From the NCBI GenBank assembly GCA_030704615.1, contig CM060734.1, forward strand, positions 11,220,001 to 11,284,000: a stretch of DNA of 64,000 nt, written 5' to 3'. A program made the translations under genes and the position numbers. This DNA comes from Takakia lepidozioides (Eukaryota > Streptophyta > Takakiopsida > Takakiales > Takakiaceae). How positions within the stretch are numbered: the first letter of the stretch is position 1; each line of letters begins with the position of its first letter. Below are positions 22,658 through 34,400 of the stretch, in pieces. The notes below the pieces were generated by a model. It saw nothing but the letters and a program-made list of their open reading frames with translations. It did no database searches and was not told the DNA's origin.

Positions 22658-23640
22658 GAGGTTAGCTATTTCATGAACAGAGAAGTAAGACAATCGGTTT
22701 TCATGAGCAGAAATCCAAAATTTGAAAATACGATAGGATTAATTTTTAATTTTTTAATTTTTTTCTTCATGGAATGTGTCAGAAAAATAATGATATAATA
22801 TTCATTATGTGAAACTAAAAATGTCATTTTGAGAGCCGGGCTCATGAAATTTTCTCTGCGCTCATGGCAAATGCAATTGAGATCTGGAAAAATGGCGCTG
22901 AATTGCGCGGTAATAGGTTCCGGAACCCTAGAAAATGATAACGCATTTCGCGGTAATAGGTGCCTCCCCGGAAAAATGGTGCCGAATTTCGCGGCAATAG
23001 GTCCTTCCCATTCAAGTAGTTTGGCCCCAAAATTGGAAATGCGGCACCGAATTTCTAGAAAGTATGACGCCCGAAGGGAGCGTACTTATGGTGTCTCTTC
23101 ACCACAAGGGCTACTGCCTTCCAGCTGAAAGGTGGACACCTTCATGACACACCAGACCGTGGTTTGAACCCACAACCACATCCAACGTGGTATGTGCCCA
23201 TTACCACTGGGCTACATGCTGGTTGTCGAATTTCCAGAGATGGTGCCTAGAACTGCACCGAACTTGGGCAGTTTTTGGCTACATAACTGGAAATTCGGCG
23301 CCGAATTTCCAGAAATGGTCCCCACAACTGCCAGTGATTGAACTTATTTTATTTGAAAGATCTGCTATTCATCCTGGCGCTATCTTATTATGGATTATGT
23401 TTCGACATTGGATTGTCAGTGGATCTCAATATCCGGACTTTGTAAGCTATAGTCCATAAGGGGTGCATAACAAATTGCACAATGGATTTCCAGAAGACCA
23501 TAATGTGTTTGAATGAGACATTACTTTTATTTTGCAGGTGTCATTCCAAGAGTATTGTCGTGGATTTCATTAGACTGCAAAACAAAGTCTACTGCATAAA
23601 AATGCAATTGAAAATATCCAAATGATGGATTCCCTTTGCC
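22658..23640. repeat. Terminal region of copy H with CGGYRCCG palindromes
   Basis: Begins with GAGGTTAGCTATTTCATGA, exactly as copy I does at 36801, marking a shared boundary. Palindromes lie at 22886-22906, 22970-22990, 23035-23055 and 23287-23312. The last is a perfect 26-base palindrome (arm CTGGAAATTCGG, centre CG). They lie downstream of the minus-strand transposase remnant. A SINE is inserted at 23060-23226. Confidence 0.75.
23060..23226 (-). mobile_element. tRNA-derived SINE with target-site duplication
   Basis: On the minus strand an A-box-like TAGCCCAGTGG (23214-23204) precedes a B-box-like GGTTCAAACC (23170-23161) by about 43 bases. It is flanked by CGAATTTCTAGA (23048-23059) and CGAATTTCCAGA (23227-23238), a 12-base duplication with one mismatch. 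The related copy I lacks the insert at the same place (near 37209), which confirms insertion. Confidence 0.8.
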
Positions 23641-26290
23641 CCATCAATGATTTCCCGAATCCTTGCCGAGGAGTTTGTGCAGCTCGTTCGGGCTCAACGT
23701 TGGTGCATGAATGTAGTCATCAATAGTCAAGTTACACCTCAGCCTCTTCAGGTAAATGTAATACAGATGCTTGCACGGATAATACTTCCCATTCTTTTGA
23801 AGTCATCAACGAAAAGTCCGCACAATTGCAGGTCGGCTCCACTCCAATTGTAATGGTGTATACGTCGTCGCGTACAACTGAGCCGACCGATAAACACGCC
23901 CAAGGCCGGGTGCGGGTACGTCCCGGGAGCTCTAAATAGTACATGCCACCCCAAAAGCATTGGCAATCCGAGTCTCATTCGTCTTGTTGGGAGGGTGTCG
24001 TCTCTTCACTTTCCCGAATCGCGTGGTGGGATATGCAGAATTGTCCACTCTGTCTCTCATGGACCTCGCAGTCTGCAATGGCTAGATCTGAGGAACTGGA
24101 AATGGATGGGCCGGGACGTCTGTGCATTGCACCATTCAAAATCCCGCTGCAGAAAGAGCATCCGCCTCATTCTGAGAGAGGTTGCAACCCGGTGCAGCAA
24201 GCCAGACGGCAGGAGGCTCCGGCATAATTCCCTGAATCCCGTACTTGGACTTGCGAAATACACAAGTCATTATGTCGTGCCTATAGAACCAAAATGTATG
24301 CGTTGTGGCTGCAGCAAATCTGGCAGTCAAAAATCTGCCGCTGAAACACGGTGTAGGTACAACACCGTGTGGGTTCCTCCTAATCATCTCACCGCAAAGT
24401 GCTCTCGTATCCACCCGGATGGCGCAACACTTCCCTCGAAATGCAGGCATTGTTCTGGCAATTCTCCACTGTGACTCCGACACTCTTGTCTCAACAATGG
24501 GTACGTTATACTGCGTGACCACAGATGGCTCGGAATGTTCCTCGGGCACGTGCCATGTGCTCAAAAGATATGGCAATCTTGAACATGCAGGGCTTGCGGT
24601 GCTGGACGAGACGTCCTCCGGCAACATTACGGGACCTCGAGGGAGCGTGCGAATATTCTTGTCAGCTCGCCAGGAATCCTCTTCTCCGCCAGGTTGGTTG
24701 TCAATTCGTCGTCTCACTGGACGGGTGCAAACATCTCCTTCCAGGTGCGAACCTCTTCAAAGCAATGGCGTGTCTCGAAGGTTCTCTCGCAAGGTTGCTG
24801 CCTACTTCCGAGCATTCTTGGATCTGGAGGCACTCCGCATCAACATTTCCTGCCTGTCCGGCCCTAAGCCCCACTGTTTCCCTTTTAAAAATCGTTGTAT
24901 CTGGATTGCTGCATGATTGACCTCACAATGTCCTCCGTTGTGGCAATGAGGATGTCCACCAGATGCGCCGCAGAGGAGGCACGCCATGAAGAATGCACTG
25001 ATTCGGCCATGTTTGTTGTCGGCATATCGGTGTCGGAGTCCAGACACATATCATGCAGATGCACATTCTTAGGTTAGAAGCAAGTTACAAAGCATTGACA
25101 ACCATACTATTGTTGGGGACGTGAAATCGTTCAACTCATCTGCTGCATATACTTGACAAGCCTCCACTCGTCATCCGACGGACCAGATCCACGCCGCTAC
25201 CAGGACCACACGTTGACATTTTGAGTATGAAACAACGATCTGCCTCGCTCCCTTGCTGGGCAGCCTCCCACGAGTCCCCCCTCGCCAATTTATGACAGTG
25301 CACACCAATGTGTATGCAAGCTTGCGTGAGGTCTAGTAAAAGCTGGCTACACACATAGTACCGCTTGGCATTACAAACAGACATTCAAACGGGTGGTTCT
25401 TTGCAATGCGCGCATTTAAATGTGGAGTGCGGAACCTTTCCTTGAGCTCAAAAGGGTTGAGGAGCTGTGCCTGTCCAATCCGTCTCGTTCCTGTGACCTC
25501 TGGATTTATAATCGAAGCAGGTCGCGGAGAAACACCGCAGCGCGCCGGCACACAGAACGTAACGCACCCACACACCATCGACAATCTTTATGTTGGTGGT
25601 TCTTGTGACGCACCAAGGGTGACCGTCATGTTTTCTATCCATATCTGTCAACATTCCGGACGCTCTGGAATTGTCCGACAGAGGAGGGAACTCAAAAATG
25701 AAATTGTCGTCGACGTCTGGAGGAAGATGTGTGACGGATTTGATTGTGAACTTGTTGTAGACCAGCGCAGCCAGCTTGGAGCGGTGTCCCTCCGTCTGCA
25801 GCCCTCGCAAAATATCAAGAATGGATCGAGTTGCTGAGCTTGTACAAGGAATATGACTCCCTCCTCCATTGATGTCCATTTCGGACTTGTCTGATCTCCA
25901 AGATGATCTTGGAACTTCCATGACCTCATCTTCATTTTCATTGCAGAACTCTCTCTTTGAGATTCCAACTCTCAGATTTGCGGATTCTTTTGTGGAAGGC
26001 TGTCGAAGAGAAACCGCATTTGGCAGCAAAATGGGTTTCCCAACAGCCCTGAAAACGACGCTGTCTGATGGTGGAACTTGCCATTCCCTGCCGTCGCCAA
26101 AATCATCGTGGAGCACAACAATACTTTCGACAACAACTCCATTTCAATCCTTCCTTTCCTCCTCCAGGAATACTGACCCGGGTTTCAGGTGGTATCAGAC
26201 GCAAAGATATTTCTCGGCACCTGACAGATTCCCCTCTACACAAAATTGTAGCTCTGAGCGTGTGAGGAGGGCAGTACACTATAGCGCTAG
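23640..26290 (-). pseudogene. SWIM transposase deletion derivative, copy H
   Basis: Minus strand, several frames. The N-terminal part (26116-25448) has MDRKHDGHPWCVTRTTNIK, as in copy A. Then come FRTPHLNARIAKNHPFECLF, CIHIGVHCH (compare CVHFGFHNH) and CFILKMSTCGPGSGVDLVRRM, then a jump to GLGPDRQEMLMRSASRS. The segment with the two catalytic Asp motifs and the C..H pair is missing. The 3' part (24717-24136) aligns with copy I, and the SWIM finger near 23880 reads CNCADF but is frameshifted before CKH. It is non-functional, and belongs to a family distinct from A and B. Confidence 0.75.
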
Positions 26291-26449
26291 AGTTTGCAGC
26301 CATGGGAGACGTGCACAACGGACTGCGAGCACGGCGTTCGGGCAAGCGGCCTGGGAGAAGCAGGGAGGTAGCGAGGCGAGGCAATGCAATGCAGGGTCGA
26401 ACTTTCCGAGCGAGGAAGCATATCAGCCCACACTCCCAAAAATCCACTG

Positions 26450-26982
26450 TCGAGTTTTCACGAACCTAGTCTCCGAAGTGCGGCCCCTGGTCTTTGCGCA
26501 ATAACTGCCAACGGTGTGCAGTCAGAAGGCTGCAGACCTGTGCAGGTGCCCTGCAAAAAGTAATAATTGCGGCGTCTGACGAGAGGCGTGGGGGGCGAGC
26601 GTGCCAGCACCTTCCCCATGGACAAAGGGAATTGAAACAGGAGATGTGGCATTCCCCAGGGTTTGTTCCGATTTGAGTACAAGATTGAGTACTGGATGCG
26701 TGGGGGGGCGACCGTGCTAGCACCTTGCACATGGACAGGGGGAATGGTGGATGGGAGATTGAGTACTGCACTCTCTCAGACAAAAGTCAACATTCAATAC
26801 AAGTCAACATTGCAGAAAAAGTGGAACTTTTGTTCAAAGAAAACTTTTATTCATATAATGAACTGTGACAAGTATGCATGCAATATAAGCTTGAAGTATG
26901 CATGTAATCCATGTTCAGGTAAGTTCGGAATTTGCAGGCTAATGTCGATCCGGGACCTGGAGGCTGGCGACAAGATGGGTTG
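26450..26982. repeat. Local 113-base duplication in unassigned sequence
   Basis: GCGTGGGGGGCGAGCGTGCC near 26586 recurs with few changes near 26698, followed in both by AGCACCTT..CATGGACA. No gene recognised. Confidence 0.5.
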
Positions 26983-27200
26983 GGCTCAAGAACCGCCCAC
27001 CCATGAAGTGTGTCGCTAAGCTTGGCGGAGGGTCAGCGGTCGATGGAGGGAACTACCTCCCGCTATCATAAACTACCAGCAAACGCAGGTTTCAACTCCT
27101 ACGCTCACGGGGCATAATTCATTTGTTGTCTCCTACGGAATCTACTCCTAGCTAATTGTCTTCCAAGTCTTCTTTATTACGATTAACACGGCTTCACCCC
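26983..27200. repeat. Diverged LTR-like repeat, copy 2
   Basis: Counterpart of 13180-13400: TTGGGCTCAAGAACCGCCCACCC, CTCACGGGGC and CTTCCAAGTCTTCTTTATT in the same order. Nothing in the flanks identifies the parent element. Confidence 0.4.
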
Positions 27201-29435
27201 GGAGCTTGTCAGTGTCCTTGGAAGATCTTCTTCATCTGGATTGACTGCTGCCGAAAGCGTTAAGGGCAAGCCGCTTAGGTCTGGGTTGCTTCACCACAAC
27301 ACGCCCCCGGATCGCATGTGTGTGCAAAGGGGTCGCCTACGTTCCCGCTATCCGAAGGGGAGAGCACACCCTAGCCTAGCCAAAAAACTCTTTACCTGGA
27401 CAATATCCCATTTTTCCGCTAGCTGCTAGGGCCCTTGGCTATTTTCTAGCACTAGATTTTGATAAGAAAAATGGAAAAAATACTATCCTAGGCAAGCTAT
27501 GATAATTAGGAAATAGACATAAAAATATTAGATTTATTTACCTCTGTTCCTATTTCCTGGTAATTTTCTAAACAGAAAACCCACTTCAAAATTAATTACT
27601 AAGGCTGAAAATTCACTAATTCTAGAAAAATAGGCATAAGGTAGGAATTCATCTAAGCTTTCCAATGATCCATGGCTTGGCCTCTAGATAATTCTCTAAC
27701 CCCCTTTCATTGCCCAAAAACCATTATCAGGATGTGGGAACCATAGGGAATTGGCCTAATAGGTCCAAACACCCCTAAGCCTTTAATACATAGCCCCTAG
27801 CCTCTAGATCTCAGGTTCAAACCCCCCCTAGAGCTACATGACTTGTTAAAATACCGGATGAAAAACTGCATTTATCATCCATGGGTCATCCACTGTTCAT
27901 CCCTGCAATGGATGAGAAACTACATTTATCCTGCCTTCATCCATCCTACATCCATTCTGAAGATGAAATACTGCTTATCTCATCCGCCCCTCATCCATCC
28001 ATTCCTAACCATCCACTATTCCACATTCCTCAAAAAACGCTCCTCACATATGAATAATATATTTTGGTGGGTCCGCTGTTGGTTCCTCCACCTTATCTAA
28101 GTGCATTTTAAGTCTCCGTGCAACCGGAAATGACTCCCTCTCCCACTTCAAACCCCCTTCTACCCCTCCCAAAAACTTTGTACTTATCGTCCGCTTTTCG
28201 TGAGCAAGGTGTCTCCGTGTGAGCCGAGCGGCTGATTTCCGATCTGACCACCTATGACATACCAAAACGAAGGCCTCGAAGACCTTCGCCTTCCATTCAA
28301 ATTCCCAACCCAACCGCTAAGGAGGCAACATCTCAACACTCCCTCAATCGAACTAGGCAAGACCATTCAAAAAGTATTTTCCGAGCTAAGAACCCCCCTT
28401 AACCTCTTACCCATTGGTCCGGACCATCCTGGTTACCCGCTGGTTGCAACACAGCGTGGCAGCACGTGGTAGGGCGGGCCGACGGACCGTTGGTCGCGGC
28501 CGCCCGGGTAAAGCGACGGACCGCTGGGTAAAGCCAGAATACGCTTAGGTGGCCAGCACGGCCTAAACCCCCCCCCCCCCCCCCGTGGCTGCTGTCGAGC
28601 AGCTTGGGGGCTGGGGTGGTCAACGCCTCGGATTCCGCGGGGCCTGCAGCCCGCTTCAATGCCAACTCATGGCTATTGCCATGGTATCCCCTTTATGGCG
28701 CCTCACTTTTGGGAACCCCATCATGAATCCATGGTCTTTTGCTTGCACCTAAAAAAAACAAAGAAATAAACACCAAGCTAACCCCAAAGGGGCTAGCCTA
28801 ACCTTCCCAAGGGTTAGCTATGGTCCTCCATAGCTTAACCAAGCTAGGGAGGCCATATTAGATCTGATTTTTTATCTGTAAATTAGTTATGCATGGAAAA
28901 AAAAATTCCAGCTACAAAATAAACTTGAAAAAAACATCACAAATTTGCTAGCTCTTCCACCTTGCTCCTCTCCTATGGGGGGGTGATATGCTTAACAAAG
29001 AGACAAATAAATGGCAAGTCTAGAAGGCTTAGTGCACACTAAGCTACACTCGCATGCGCCAAATGAAATGAAATAACAAAACAAAAGACGGTTTCCCACT
29101 AAGCTCTATGCAAGCATCTACCCAATATTAGTGGGTTAGCTTCCCTTGCATGCCTAGCTAGCTTCACACATGAACATCAAGCCTAGTGGCCAACAACAAA
29201 GAGAACCCACACCCCTCCTAGAGATCCCACTGCATGGTTAGCTCTCTAGGGGTTAAATCTTTCCACTCTTAAGCCAAAAGACAAAGCATAGATAAAAATG
29301 ACAACTCATTGGGCCTCTAAAGAGGGTTAGTCTCTTTCTTTCCCAAGCTCCTACTACTCCTTAGGTAGCTAGGATCAAGCTAAGGTTAGATATAAGCTTC
29401 CAACAACAATGGACAAGCAAGAGAACACCAAAGCT
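27201..29435. other. Unassigned repetitive DNA; CATCCA array and poly-C tract
   Basis: A CATCCA-type array at 27843-28020 resembles the subterminal repeats of the transposons but has no adjacent GTGAGC terminus. A run of C occurs near 28569-28584. The rest is AT-rich (27440-27700) or GGCTAG/CTAGCC-rich (28760-29400) non-coding sequence. No gene recognised. Confidence 0.35.
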
Positions 29436-30396
29436 TCATTGCCTGCTCACTGTTGTACTGGTTTTTGAATTCGTGAGACCTGCAGATACCTTTGTCCCTT
29501 TCAAACTCCCTGAAGAAGCAGTTGTTCTACACAGCCCCCTTCCACTCCTGATATAGGCCTCCAACGTGATCCGGGGCTGAGCCATGGTGATTTTGTAGTC
29601 TGCCATTGACTCCCCAAGTACTGCCAGTACCGCTCGTTTTTCTAGCTGCAAGAAGAAGGTCATAAGAACTTGAGAGAGAACAAGAATGTAATGAATCAGT
29701 TCCAAATGGTTTACCAACAGTCTCACCTGGCTCCAGAATGTTGCTTTGTGCACCCACTGGTCAAATGCGTGGTCACTCACAACTTTGATTGTTTGTGTTT
29801 TTGAGTCCCTCTCGGGAGTTGGGAACATGTTTGTATCCCTCACAAGTGGATCCGAATTCCAGATCTCCAACCATCTTATTTTCGTTGCATTGTCCACCAT
29901 TGAGATAGACAGGCGATGCAGTTTCTCTTGGGTCATTTCGGGTTTGGATCCATATTTGTCGTAGTGCACTTTCATCTGCTCAAGAAATTTCGTGCCTAGA
30001 CTTGGATATGCTATGCGGATTTGTTTGTCGAACGCACTCATGAGGTTCTTCCTGTGGTTATCCATCTCAAATCTCATTATGTCCTCCACCCCCGTGGCAG
30101 ACCTCTCCTCTTCTGTGTGGGTTGCATAGTACTCGCTTTCGCCTTCAAGCCTTTCTCTGCAATTTCTTGCTGCATACATTGGCAAGGGACATCATCAAAT
30201 ACTAGAAATTCCTAGAGGAAACCAGTCTGAAAACAAACAGAAGTGAGGAGGCATACCGTGTACATGTAGTCAAGAAATGCCTCCCGTGTCAAGCTGTACC
30301 ATGCGCTGGTCTTCTTCTCAACACATCTCTTCATCTGCAGAGGACTCAACACGTTCGCAAAGGATTCCAGTGGCATCAACCCTATCTTTTGAACAC
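29436..30396 (-). pseudogene. Middle part of ParB/methyltransferase gene, copy J
   Basis: Minus strand: exon 3 remnant 30396-30255 (KIGLMPLESFANVLSP.., then WYSLTREAFLDYMYT), exon 4 about 30171-29727 (KIRWLEIWNSDPLVRDTNMFP) and exon 5 from 29645 (LEKRAVLAVLGESM) with a frameshift before the CFFREF segment. It is closest to copy B. Exon 3 is cut at 30396 and its missing 5' part is found inverted at 31482. Confidence 0.8.
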
Positions 30397-31294
30397 GGAA
30401 TGAGTTATTTCATCTGGAAGAGGTTCGGGCAGATGCTGCAGATAACATGGCACAAATTCAAGAACAACAAAAAAAAAGAATATCAGAAGGGAAAGAAAAA
30501 TCTTTCCAAGATGGAGAAATTGTTTTGTGGCTACCAAAAATAAAAAAGATCAAACTGTGAGGGAAATTGAAAATGCCATGGATGGGACATTTTCAAATAA
30601 AAAAGGTACACGACAATGGAACTATCGATTTGCACACCCTGGAACAAGATTTCGTGGGACGAATAAATATTAACAAGTTAAAGAGCAACGAAGACATGAC
30701 AGAGGCCTCATCCATGACTTATACGCCAACGAGGAAGACCAAACCGCAGATGAAGAGCGTGAAACCTCCAATGCATACTACATCCATCATGATACCACAG
30801 TGGATCAGCATGTAATGAGACAAGTGGCAGTACGAGTTCACGGCACCGCCACGTTTTGACCATCATGAGTTTGGATGTGGGCCACCACGTATACCGTATG
30901 GAGAGCCGTGGCCAGCGCATATGCCCTACAGAACCGTGAACGAATACGAAGTAGCCAACGAGTCACTCCTTGTGTTGAACTCCGAGATGTACGCTCCAGA
31001 TGACCCCACAGACTGTGGTAATAATACACCACGAACCATCGATCATAACACGGAGCAAGAACGATGGCGTAATCCAACGGATTGCCAAAAGACAGCGGAA
31101 GATAAGGGCAAAGCCATTAAACCGATTTGCAAGTACTGCGCACACGCCGCACATCTAAAAACAGACCACTTTCCGAGATAGATGAATGCATCCAAGATGG
31201 ATGAATGCAAACCAAACGAACCAGGACAATCATCAACGACTATCATCCCAATCCAGGATGAACCACGAAGAAAACATCAACGAAAGAGAATCAA
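30397..31294 (+). pseudogene. Ty3/gypsy K, integrase C-terminal part and tail, inverted
   Basis: Plus strand: LEEVRADAADNMAQIQEQQ, then WMGHFQIKKVHDNGTIDL and GRININKLK, the usual C-terminal region of gypsy integrase. Further on PICKYCAHAAHLKTDHFPR looks like a Cys/His knuckle. Orientation is opposite to the rest of element K. Confidence 0.7.
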
Positions 31295-31482
31295 GAATCA
31301 CAAAGGACGCATCACACAGCTTTTGACAGCCATGCACGATATCAACAAGTAAGATTTCATATTGCGTTTTCTCTCCGTTCTGTGCTTTCAGAATTTCCCC
31401 AGTCATCTTATAAGTGTATGGTTTTTTGCAGGTCGAACGAAACCTCCCATGTGACGACCAATCTTTGTCACACTCTGGCCAT
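31295..31482 (+). pseudogene. Inverted piece of copy J methyltransferase (exon 2 end, intron, exon 3 start)
   Basis: Plus strand: GRITQLLTAMHDINK, a GT-AG intron (about 31351-31432), then SNETSHVTTNLCHTL. It matches copy B at the ParB-domain end. Its last base joins the first base of the J remnant at 30396 with nothing lost when compared with copy B. Confidence 0.75.
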
Positions 31483-34400
31483 TTCCCTGAGGATAATAAG
31501 CAGTGCTCTTGTGATGTACAATCATGAATTCCTCCGTCAAGCATTTTATGGCGTCATTCATAAAATGTGATCCTTGATCGCTGACAAATTCCAGTGGGCA
31601 ACCAAATCGTGTGATGATGTTCTCGTATAAGAACTTGGCTGTTGACCTGGCAGTGTTGTCTCTTAGTGCCTTGGCCTCTATCCACTTGGTAGTGTAATCA
31701 GTGGTTGTGAGAATGTATTGGTTCTGTGTGTACCTTGCTAGAGGTTTGATGGATCCCACGAAGTCTAGTCCCCAACGCTGAAATGGTTCTGTTGGTAGGC
31801 TTCCCATTCAGTGATGAATGCGGTCTTCTCTCGGTCTTCTTCTGCCATCTGTACCTGATTGTACCCACTGAATCCATCCATGAATGAGTACATCTCATGT
31901 CCTGCCACTGTGTACTATCTGTGTGAAAGGCAGTGGAAATGGATCTTTCTTGATTCCTGCATTTAATTTGCGGTAGTCTACACATACTCGTAATTTACCA
32001 TTCTTCTTGGGCACTATCACAATGGGTGATAACCATTATGGTGTCTCTACTGGGTATATGAATCCTGCATCCAGTAATTTCTTGATTTCTTCCCAAACCT
32101 TAGCTGTATAGTTGGGGTTCATTCTGTAACGGTTCTGACGAACTGATTTAGTGCCTCCAGCTCAATCCGGTGCTGGCAGATGTTGGGAGGTATGCCTTTC
32201 AGATCTTTGTAGTTCCAAGCGAATACATCCTTGTATTCCGTGAATAGTGTATTGGCTTCTTGTAGAAAGGATTCTTCCAGACTTGCACTTACTCGTATTA
32301 TTTGTGGTTCTTCCACTTTCCCAGATTCACTTGAATCAATTGTGTTTCTTCCGTCACTGTCCATCCTGCAATCTCCTGTCCGATGGTAGCAATCGTGGCA
32401 GGTACTTCACTGATGCTAATGTCTTCTTCTCTTTCTTAATAGAACCGAGCAGGGTGTTGAGGTGTGTCCATAGCCTCTTCCTCAGGATCTTCCGTTACTG
32501 AAGTACTTGTTTCTCCTTGGGTGTTCACCATGTGACATCCTACCGTTGTGGTATTTTTGACCACTAATTGACCAATGGGTTCTAACTGTGGATGCGCTGC
32601 ATACATTGTGGCTTCTTCTTCATCCGACAGTCCACTGGACCAGTCATACTCTTCCACTATGCAAGGTCATTTATCTCATGGAATCGTACCTCGTTGCTTC
32701 GTGGTGATAGTGACTTGTTCTGATCCCTTCTTGATCGCGAGAGTCTGACTTCCCCAATCGTGGTGCGATTGGGCTTGTGTTAACCATGGTCGGCCAAGTA
32801 GTAGCGAATATCCTTCTACCACATCTTCCATTCTGAGAATGGTTACTGATACTTTGTATACCAGTCCTGCTATTTCCATTGCAAGGCGTCTGATGATACC
32901 CAATGGCTGTACTTTCCGTTGATTGGCCATTTGTACGGTGAATGGAGCAGGTTCCATGTGCCCCAATCCTAGTGACTTCTTCATCTTTTCCGTCATGATA
33001 TTTACTCCCGATCCTCCGTCGATGAGTACATCCGTTACCAGCTTCCGTCCAATATGTACTTGTATTACCGGTATTGCTTCATCGTAGTCTGGAGCTCGTT
33101 GTATAATCGTGGGTTTAATCGTGTAAATCTCTGGTGCTGGTTTTTGTTTTTGTGAAGGGGTTAAAGCCTCAATTGCTCGAAATAAAGTTTTCTTGCAGTG
33201 TGGAGCAATTTTTAATAATTGTCCAATGGTAATTTGGGTCTTGGTCTGGCATATTACTTCAGCCAATGTTGTCTCCGTGGTTTCATTCGTGGTCTTAGTC
33301 ATTGGTCTGATCTGGAGTTGGATCTCCCATAGGTATATGAGTTCCTTCTGGTAATTGAGCTATGGCCTTGCTTACTTCCTGGTGTAAGCTCTTTTCTTCC
33401 TGCCATGCTGCACTTTCGGGATATTGTTTCCGGTCTTCTTCGGTTCCAGCTTGCTTATTTGGAGGTTTCTGCGTCTTGGCCCGAGTTCGGGTTACCGCAA
33501 GGGTATCCACTATAGGGGTTACCACACTCACGGCTACACTCGGTCCGGCTTCCATATTCCCCAATTCTGCCTCATGCTTGAGTCGCAACTGGCATTCGTG
33601 TTTCCAATGTCCCTCTTTCTTGCAATAATGGCATCTCGTGGTTTCCTTGTTTCTGGGTTGATGTTCTTTATCCCATGGTGGATAATCATCTCGTGGCCTC
33701 TGGTAACGATTACCTGTATTGTATCGTCTTGATCCGTCCAATCCTCCCTGTCGGACTTGGACTTGGTGTACTCCCACCTCTCGTGTGTACCCACTCTTCT
33801 TGGCCCATTGATTGTAAATACAATGGCTGGTATTACGATTGTTCATATGACAAACATCACAGTATTTGTCTTTCATATGGCATTCCGTTGCCAAATGTCA
33901 TGCATTGTGACACCATGTTGCCTTCCATGGTCCTTCTTCTTTAAAATTCTTGATAGCCTCTGCTATCTTCTGATCCAAGGTGGTTTTATCAATCACCTTT
34001 TTTTTTTTTGATTTGGGTTTTTCTTCATCATCAGAGTCTTCTTCTTCCAAGGGATTATTGGAATCTTTACTTCTACTCTGGTGAAACCCGAGTTCCAATT
34101 TCTTTGCAGTGCCTACTGCTTCAGCCAAAGTGTTATTAGGCATGACTGTAATCATGGTTACATATTCAGGACGAAGTCCATTGATGAACCATGACTTCTG
34201 TAAGTCATCACCTGGTGCTTGAGGTAGCTTCCTGATCATAGTCTTCATTCTTTCCAGGTAGTCAACTACCAGTTCTTTCTTTTTCTGTCTCAGATTCTGT
34301 AATCATGTGAAGTCAGATGTGGATTTGTTGGATGGATATCTTTCTTGGAATGTTGTTCTCATATCAGCCCAAATTTGCAAAATGATTGGCGGGAAATGTT

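Noticed and set aside
23887-23944. Intact SWIM domain in copy H
   Set aside because: The CxC half is present but a frameshift removes the CKH half from the same frame.
28560-28590. Poly-C run as a gene boundary signal
   Set aside because: Simple homopolymer with no associated structure.
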